From the NCBI RefSeq assembly GCF_946479605.1, contig NZ_CAMLGT010000073.1, positions 1-14,615 of the forward strand: a stretch of 14,615 nucleotides of DNA, written 5' to 3'. Source of the DNA: an uncultured Lacibacter sp. Its GTDB lineage: Bacteria; Bacteroidota; Bacteroidia; Chitinophagales; Chitinophagaceae. The notes under the pieces are model-generated. The model did not search any database and was not told where the DNA came from. It was given only the letters and a program-made list of their open reading frames with translations. Shown one piece after another: positions 8,018-12,739 of the stretch. The position numbers and the translations under genes were made by a program. The stretch's first letter is position 1, and each line of letters begins with the position of its first letter.

Positions 8018-9580
8018 ATGAAAATAACAAACGTCAGATTACTTCTTCTTTGTTTTGTAAATGTTTTATTGGCTGCAACTGCAACGGCTCAGCGTTTTTA
8101 TGATGTTACCAAATACGGAGCAAAAAACGATAGCAGTAAAATCGCCACAAAGCCTATTGCTGCTGCCATTGCTGCTGCATCAAAAGCGGGAGGTGGTACA
8201 GTTTATTTTCCTGCCGGAAAATATTTAACCGGGCCGATTCATTTGAAAAGTAACATCACTGTTTTAATTGATGCGGGTGCCGAGTTGCACTTCTCTGATA
8301 ACTTCGATGATTACCTGCCGATGGTGCAAAGCCGTTATGAAGGCGTGGATGTAATGAGTTTTTCTCCATTATTTTATGCCTACAAAGCAGAAAATATTGC
8401 CATCACCGGAAGAGGAACGATCAATGGTCATGGAAAGAAGTGGTGGGAATATGCACTGACGTTTTATAAGAATCAAACCGAACGGAATAAATACCAGCTG
8501 TTGTTCGATAGTTTGAATAAAGATATTCTGTTGCCCGATGATCCAACACAAATGAAACGTGGATTCCTGCGTCCGCCATTTATTCAGCCTTTGTATTGTA
8601 AGAATGTGTTGATCGAAGGCATCACAATTATCAATTCTCCTTTCTGGACAGTAACACCGGAGTTCTGCGAAAATGTAACAATCACAGGCCTCACCATTGA
8701 AAATCCTAAATCACCCAATACAGATGGAATCAATCCATCAAGCTGCAGGTATGTGCATATTTCCGATTGTCATATCAGTGTGGGTGATGATTGTATTACC
8801 ATCAAATCCGGAAAAGATATTCCGGGCAGAACAAAAGCAACACCCGCCGAAAATTACACCATCACCAATTGTACCATGCTCAGCGGACATGGCGGTGTGG
8901 TGATCGGCAGTGAAATGAGCGGTGATGTAAAGAAGATCACCATCAGCAATTGCATCTTTGATGGAACTGATCGTGGTATCCGGATTAAGACCACAAGAGG
9001 AAGAGGTGGTGTGGTAGAAGATATTCGTGTAGATAATATTGTGATGAAGAACATCAAGGCACAGGCGATTGTGCTGGATATGGAATATTCAAAAACACAA
9101 CCCGAACCGGTAAGTGAACGTACACCCAGGTTCCGCAACATACGCTTAAGCAATATCACAGCTTATACCAGGCAGGCGATGTATATTAACGGACTTGATG
9201 AAATGCCTGTGAGTGAGATCAGCTTAAATGATTGTGTGTTTGAAGCAGAAACGGGCATCACTATCCGCAATGGAAAAGATATTGAACTGCACAATGTAAG
9301 AGTGAATGCCAAAATCGGCGCATCGTTAACAGCGGAGAAAACGGAACGGTTAACCGTAAATGGATTTCTCTCCGCCAAACCATTAGCAACTGCGCCTCTT
9401 ATACGTTTAACGAATGTGCAGGATGTATTGCTGCAGAACAACTGGCCTTTCAACGGAACAAAACTATTTGCTGAGATCAAAGGAGCAAACACAAAAAATA
9501 TTCTGCTTAAGAATAATACACTTGTAGAAGCAACAGTGGTGATTGCAGATGATGTAAAGAAGGAAGAAGTGAAGCAGTAG
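8018..9580 (+). CDS. Secreted GH28 polygalacturonase-type enzyme
   Basis: A 520-residue parallel beta-helix enzyme that hydrolyses alpha-1,4-linked galacturonic acid (or a rhamnogalacturonan) with inversion. All GH28 active-site motifs are present: NTDG (N234, D236), GDDC (D257, D258), GHG (H291) and RIKT (R322, K324). The signal peptide is residues 1-25 (MKITNVRLLLLCFVNVLLAA...TATAQ), followed by FYDVTKYGAKND, the typical first coil of the helix. I chose ATG 8018: an in-frame ATG at 7940 would add 26 residues in front of a complete signal peptide and would span the 18-bp hairpin. A 45-residue stretch at ~145-190 (KKWWEYAL...QMKRGFLRPPF) sits where many bacterial exo-type enzymes have a longer loop. 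Whether it is exo- or endo-acting, or polygalacturonase rather than rhamnogalacturonan hydrolase, cannot be settled by reading. Stop is TAG, directly followed by heptamer repeats. Confidence 0.93.
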   Translation: MKITNVRLLLLCFVNVLLAATATAQRFYDVTKYGAKNDSSKIATKPIAAAIAAASKAGGGTVYFPAGKYLTGPIHLKSNITVLIDAGAELHFSDNFDDYLPMVQSRYEGVDVMSFSPLFYAYKAENIAITGRGTINGHGKKWWEYALTFYKNQTERNKYQLLFDSLNKDILLPDDPTQMKRGFLRPPFIQPLYCKNVLIEGITIINSPFWTVTPEFCENVTITGLTIENPKSPNTDGINPSSCRYVHISDCHISVGDDCITIKSGKDIPGRTKATPAENYTITNCTMLSGHGGVVIGSEMSGDVKKITISNCIFDGTDRGIRIKTTRGRGGVVEDIRVDNIVMKNIKAQAIVLDMEYSKTQPEPVSERTPRFRNIRLSNITAYTRQAMYINGLDEMPVSEISLNDCVFEAETGITIRNGKDIELHNVRVNAKIGASLTAEKTERLTVNGFLSAKPLATAPLIRLTNVQDVLLQNNWPFNGTKLFAEIKGANTKNILLKNNTLVEATVVIADDVKKEEVKQ

Positions 9581-9600
9581 TGAATGGTGAGTGGTGAATG
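9580..9600 (+). repeat. Heptamer tandem repeat GTGARTG x3 at the GH28 stop codon
   Basis: Three adjacent 7-mers, GTGAATG, GTGAGTG and GTGAATG, begin with the last base of the GH28 TAG stop. The array is short but clean (one change in 21 bases). It opens a 269-bp intergenic region made mostly of small repeats. Confidence 0.7.
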
Positions 9601-9608
9601 AAGCCTTC

Positions 9609-9632
9609 CCGTCTGATGCCCTCGTCTGACGG
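9609..9632 (+). repeat. CGTCTGA direct repeat flanked by a CCGTC/GACGG dyad
   Basis: CGTCTGA occurs at 9610-9616 and again at 9623-9629. The block is bounded by CCGTC (9609-9613) and its complement GACGG (9628-9632), so it can fold back with a 14-nt loop. It has the form of a small dispersed intergenic repeat. Dispersal in the genome cannot be shown from one copy. Confidence 0.45.
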
Positions 9633-9658
9633 AGTTGGGATTGAAGTGAAAGATGAAT

Positions 9659-9675
9659 TTGTTCCGTAGGAACAA
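9659..9675 (+). repeat. Small palindromic hairpin unit, copy 1 (GTA loop)
   Basis: TTGTTCC, loop GTA, GGAACAA: a perfect 7-bp stem with a 3-nt loop. It is preceded by ATGAAT and followed after 5 nt by GGGTAGA. The same architecture recurs 50 bp later with a different stem sequence, which suggests a structured repeat family and not a chance hairpin. Confidence 0.65.
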
Positions 9676-9708
9676 CTGATGGGTAGAGAAAAAAGAATGA
9701 ATGGTTTT

Positions 9709-9725
9709 GCGTCCCGTCGGGACGC
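9709..9725 (+). repeat. Small palindromic hairpin unit, copy 2 (GTC loop)
   Basis: GCGTCCC, loop GTC, GGGACGC: again a 7-bp perfect stem with a 3-nt loop. It is preceded by GAATGAATGG and followed after 2 nt by GGTAAAA. Compared with copy 1 the stem differs at three positions on each side, and every change is compensated on the other arm. Confidence 0.65.
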
Positions 9726-9772
9726 TTGGTAAAAGATGAATAGAATTGTTATAGTACAGTTGAGGCTCTCAG

Positions 9773-9795
9773 ATTATCTTCCACTGGAAGATAAT
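9773..9795 (+). terminator. 10-bp perfect hairpin with following T run, upstream of GH95
   Basis: ATTATCTTCC (9773-9782), loop ACT, GGAAGATAAT (9786-9795), followed by TTTG. With one G-U and one A-U pair the stem may extend to 12 bp. It could end transcription coming from GH28, although the T run is short (9795-9798). The right arm overlaps the -7 promoter box at 9792-9799, so the structure may instead be regulatory. Confidence 0.45.
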
Positions 9796-9799
9796 TTTG
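9792..9799 (+). promoter_or_regulatory. Candidate -7 promoter element for GH95
   Basis: TAATTTTG is a perfect match to the Bacteroidota -7 consensus TAnnTTTG and is followed by GCGCA, as at the SusC promoter candidate. Transcription would begin near 9805, about 45 nt before the GH95 ATG. No TTG or TTTG lies at the proper distance upstream; the nearest TTG is at 9760-9762, with a 29-bp spacer. The promoter is therefore weak, activator-dependent, or not real. Confidence 0.42.
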
Positions 9800-9849
9800 C
9801 GCACTATTCGTCAAAGAAGAATATAACGAAAGCTTAATAGAAATTCAAA

Positions 9850-12645
9850 ATGATGGCCTGCAAAAAAAGAATGATCATTTTCGCATTACTGGTAACCAGT
9901 AATGCAATTGTTAGTGCACAGGATTTAAAACTCTGGTACAAACAACCTGCGGTTAAATGGACAGAAGCATTGCCGGTTGGTAACGGTCGCATTGGTGCCA
10001 TGATATTTGGTGGTGTGGAGAACGACCGCATACAATTCAACGAAGAAACATTGTGGAGTGGTGCGCCAAGAAATTACAGCAGACCGGGTGCCTACAAATA
10101 TTTGGATACAATCAGGCAACTGTTGTTTGCAGGCAAGCAAAAAGAAGCGGAGGCATTGGCCGAAAAAGAATTCATGGGGTTGAAAAGTTTCGAAGCAGAG
10201 CGCAGCGGATGGATCGCTGCTGTGACTGCTGATAAAAAATATGCAACAACAAATTTTGATGACAGCAAGTGGAAAACAATGACGGTTCCGCATTGGGACG
10301 GTTGGGAAACAGTTGGCTTTGAAGCGTTGGATGGTGCCGTGTGGTTACGCACCAGTTTTGTATTGCCCGATGATTGGAAAGAAGAAGATATGGTGTTTGA
10401 TTTCAATCGTATTCGTGATTGGGATTACACGTATGTGAACGGACAATTAGCAGGCTCGCAACAAAATACGGAAGGAAGAAAATACACCGTTGCAAAAAAT
10501 CTCTTGCACAAAGGAAAAAATACAATCGCTATTTTGGTGTTGAACTTTTCAAACAAAGGCGGTGTATATGGTTATAAGGATACGTCAATTCATACGTGTG
10601 TTTACCCCGTAAACAGGGAGAAAGAAAAGATATCACTCAATGGCGAGTGGAAATATTTTGTGGTGAATGATAATCCTCCACCGGTTGGTACATACCAGGC
10701 CGATTATCAACCATTCGGTGATTTGAATTTGCAGTTTGCTAATACAACAGGCTTTACCAATTACAAACGTGAACTGGATATTGCCAATGCCATTGCTGCT
10801 ACATCTTATACAGCGAATGGTGTTGATTACAAGCGTGAATACTTTGTATCGGCGCCTAACCAGGCATTGGTCACAAGACTTTCGGCTACAAAAAAAGCAA
10901 GTATCAGCTTTCGTGCAGTTCTCACCAGTCCGCACAGAAATTATACAGTTGAAAAATTAAATGCCAATACGGTTGTGCTTTCGGTAAAAGTGAGAGTAGG
11001 TGAGTTGAAAGGAAAAAGTTACATGCAGATCAAAACAGTTGGCGGAAGTGTTACAATAAGCAACGGGCAATTGACAATCAGCAACGCCGATGAAGCAACG
11101 ATCTTTTTAACTGCAGGAACAAACTATAAAAATTACAAAGACATTACGGCTGATCCATCGCAACCATGTGTTGCTGCATTGAAATCGCTGGAAGGAAAAA
11201 CATATCAGCAAGTCAAAGCTGCACATGTTGCTGAGTATAAAAAATGGTTCAATACGTTTTCAATTGTAATGGGCGATAACAAAAAAACGCCATTATCTAC
11301 GGATGAACGTTTGAGCAATTTTGCTAATGGCGCTGATCCTTCCTTTGCTGCTTTGTACACGCAGTACGGAAGGTATTTGTTGATCTCATCTTCACGCCCG
11401 GGTACAAGGCCGGCAAACCTGCAAGGCATTTGGAATGATTTAACAAATCCGCCATGGGGAAGTAAGTACACAACAAATATCAATGCGGAAATGAATTACT
11501 GGCCAGCGGAGTTACTCAACTTATCACCCATGCATGAGCCGTTGTTTGATATGATCAGTGAATTGGCAGTAACAGGAAAACAAACAGCGAAAGATCATTA
11601 CAATGCACCGGGTTGGGTATTGCATCACAACACCGACTTGTGGAGAGGTACAGCACCAATCAATGCCGCCAATCATGGTATATGGGTTACAGGTGGTGCA
11701 TGGTTGTGTCAGCATTTGTGGGAGCGTTATCTGTTTACGCAGGATAAAAACTTTTTACGCAACAGGGCTTATCCCATTATGAAAGAAGCGGCTTTGTTTT
11801 TTAACAGCTTTCTTATAAAAGATCCTAAGACAGGTTATCTCATCAGTACACCATCTAACTCACCAGAGCAAGGTGGATTGGTTGCCGGACCAACAATGGA
11901 TCACCAGATCATTCGGGCTTTGTTGCAACATGTAATTGAAGCAAGTGAAATTTTGAATGTAGATGTTGCATTACGTGCAACACTCAAAGAAAAATACAAA
12001 CAGATCGCTCCGAACATGATCGGTAAACATGGTCAGTTGCAGGAGTGGATGCAGGATGTTGATAATCCCAACAACAAGCATCGTCATATTTCGCATTTGT
12101 GGGGCATGTATCCCGGCAATGAAATTAATTATGATGAATCGCCTGCAATGATGAATGCTGCAAAGCAATCACTCATTTTTCGTGGCGATGAAGCAACAGG
12201 TTGGAGTTTGGGTTGGAAGATCAATTGCTGGGCACGTTTCAAAGATGGCGAACATGCATTTACAATGGTGAAGATGTTACTGAGCCCGGTAAAAGGTGGC
12301 GCAGGCAGTTATCCGAATTTATTTGATGCGCATCCGCCGTTCCAGATCGATGGAAATTTTGGTGGTGCTGCAGGAATTGCTGAAATGCTTGTGCAAAGTC
12401 ATACAAAGTATATTGATGTACTTCCTGCATTGCCTGCTGCATTCGCCAACGGTGAAGTAAAAGGTATTTGTGTGCGTGGTGGTTTTGTGATGGATATGAA
12501 ATGGAGTGAGGGAAAGTTGGTGCAGTTGAAAGTATTATCAAAAGCAGGAACTCCTTTGAACCTTCGTTACGACGGTAAAGTTGTTGCATTAAAAACAAAA
12601 GCAAATACGGTTTATAATTTTGATGGAACACTTAAGCAATTGTAA
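9850..12645 (+). CDS. Secreted GH95 alpha-L-fucosidase/alpha-L-galactosidase-type enzyme with an inserted beta-sandwich domain
   Basis: A 931-residue exported enzyme that removes terminal alpha-L-Fuc or alpha-L-Gal by an inverting mechanism. Residues 1-24 are the signal peptide (ending IVSAQ); M8 is a possible shorter start. The GH95 N-terminal domain begins at LWYKQPAVKWTEALPVGNGR. The (alpha/alpha)6 catalytic domain carries all known key residues: N543 and N545 (TNINAEMNYW), E673 (TPSNSPEQ) and D834 (QIDGNFGG), equivalent to N421, N423, E566 and D766 of bifidobacterial AfcA. Residues ~111-280 are extra relative to the usual ~800-residue family layout. They contain WKTMTVPHWDGWE, VWLRTSFVLPDDW and YTYVNGQLAGS, the pattern of a GH2- or sialate-O-acetylesterase-type jelly roll; the normal GH95 sequence resumes at YQPFGDLNLQF. 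Fuc versus L-Gal preference cannot be read directly. Possibly its own transcription unit, with a candidate promoter at 9792. Confidence 0.95.
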   Translation: MMACKKRMIIFALLVTSNAIVSAQDLKLWYKQPAVKWTEALPVGNGRIGAMIFGGVENDRIQFNEETLWSGAPRNYSRPGAYKYLDTIRQLLFAGKQKEAEALAEKEFMGLKSFEAERSGWIAAVTADKKYATTNFDDSKWKTMTVPHWDGWETVGFEALDGAVWLRTSFVLPDDWKEEDMVFDFNRIRDWDYTYVNGQLAGSQQNTEGRKYTVAKNLLHKGKNTIAILVLNFSNKGGVYGYKDTSIHTCVYPVNREKEKISLNGEWKYFVVNDNPPPVGTYQADYQPFGDLNLQFANTTGFTNYKRELDIANAIAATSYTANGVDYKREYFVSAPNQALVTRLSATKKASISFRAVLTSPHRNYTVEKLNANTVVLSVKVRVGELKGKSYMQIKTVGGSVTISNGQLTISNADEATIFLTAGTNYKNYKDITADPSQPCVAALKSLEGKTYQQVKAAHVAEYKKWFNTFSIVMGDNKKTPLSTDERLSNFANGADPSFAALYTQYGRYLLISSSRPGTRPANLQGIWNDLTNPPWGSKYTTNINAEMNYWPAELLNLSPMHEPLFDMISELAVTGKQTAKDHYNAPGWVLHHNTDLWRGTAPINAANHGIWVTGGAWLCQHLWERYLFTQDKNFLRNRAYPIMKEAALFFNSFLIKDPKTGYLISTPSNSPEQGGLVAGPTMDHQIIRALLQHVIEASEILNVDVALRATLKEKYKQIAPNMIGKHGQLQEWMQDVDNPNNKHRHISHLWGMYPGNEINYDESPAMMNAAKQSLIFRGDEATGWSLGWKINCWARFKDGEHAFTMVKMLLSPVKGGAGSYPNLFDAHPPFQIDGNFGGAAGIAEMLVQSHTKYIDVLPALPAAFANGEVKGICVRGGFVMDMKWSEGKLVQLKVLSKAGTPLNLRYDGKVVALKTKANTVYNFDGTLKQL
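9883..9905 (+). promoter_or_regulatory. Perfect 23-bp dyad inside the GH95 signal-peptide coding region
   Basis: GCATTACTGGT (9883-9893), centre A (9894), ACCAGTAATGC (9895-9905): eleven matching bases on each side without error. As RNA it would be a 10-bp stem with a 3-nt UAA loop, 33 nt after the first base of the start codon. It could be a protein-binding operator or a structure that affects early translation. No function is shown by the sequence. Confidence 0.5.
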
Positions 12646-12659
12646 AAGCAATATTTTTT

Positions 12660-12739
12660 TTTCACGCAAAGACGCAAAGAGGCAAAGTGTAACTTATAAG
12701 GCCCTTTGCGCCTTTACTCCTTTGCGCCTCTGCGTGAAA
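12660..12739 (+). repeat. Octamer-repeat imperfect inverted repeat spanning the GH2 start codon
   Basis: The left arm holds three octamers, ACGCAAAG, ACGCAAAG and AGGCAAAG (12664-12687). The right arm holds four, CTTTGCGC, CTTTACTC, CTTTGCGC and CTCTGCGT (12704-12735). TTTCACGCA (12660-12668) pairs perfectly with TGCGTGAAA (12731-12739). Further in, CGCAAAG (12673-12679) pairs with CTTTGCG (12720-12726) and AAAG (12684-12687) with CTTT (12712-12715). The left arm follows nine T residues (12654-12662, partly shared). The proposed GTG start of GH2 (12734-12736) lies in the outer stem. The structure could act as a terminator or a translation control element. It looks like a mobile or dispersed repeat, which one copy cannot prove. 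Confidence 0.75.

Noticed and set aside
9163..9675. Antisense ORF of 170 codons over the GH28 3' end and gap
   Set aside because: It is antisense to a well-supported GH28 gene, its product is low-complexity Ser/Thr/Phe-rich as expected from a reverse-strand shadow, and it runs into the repeat region.
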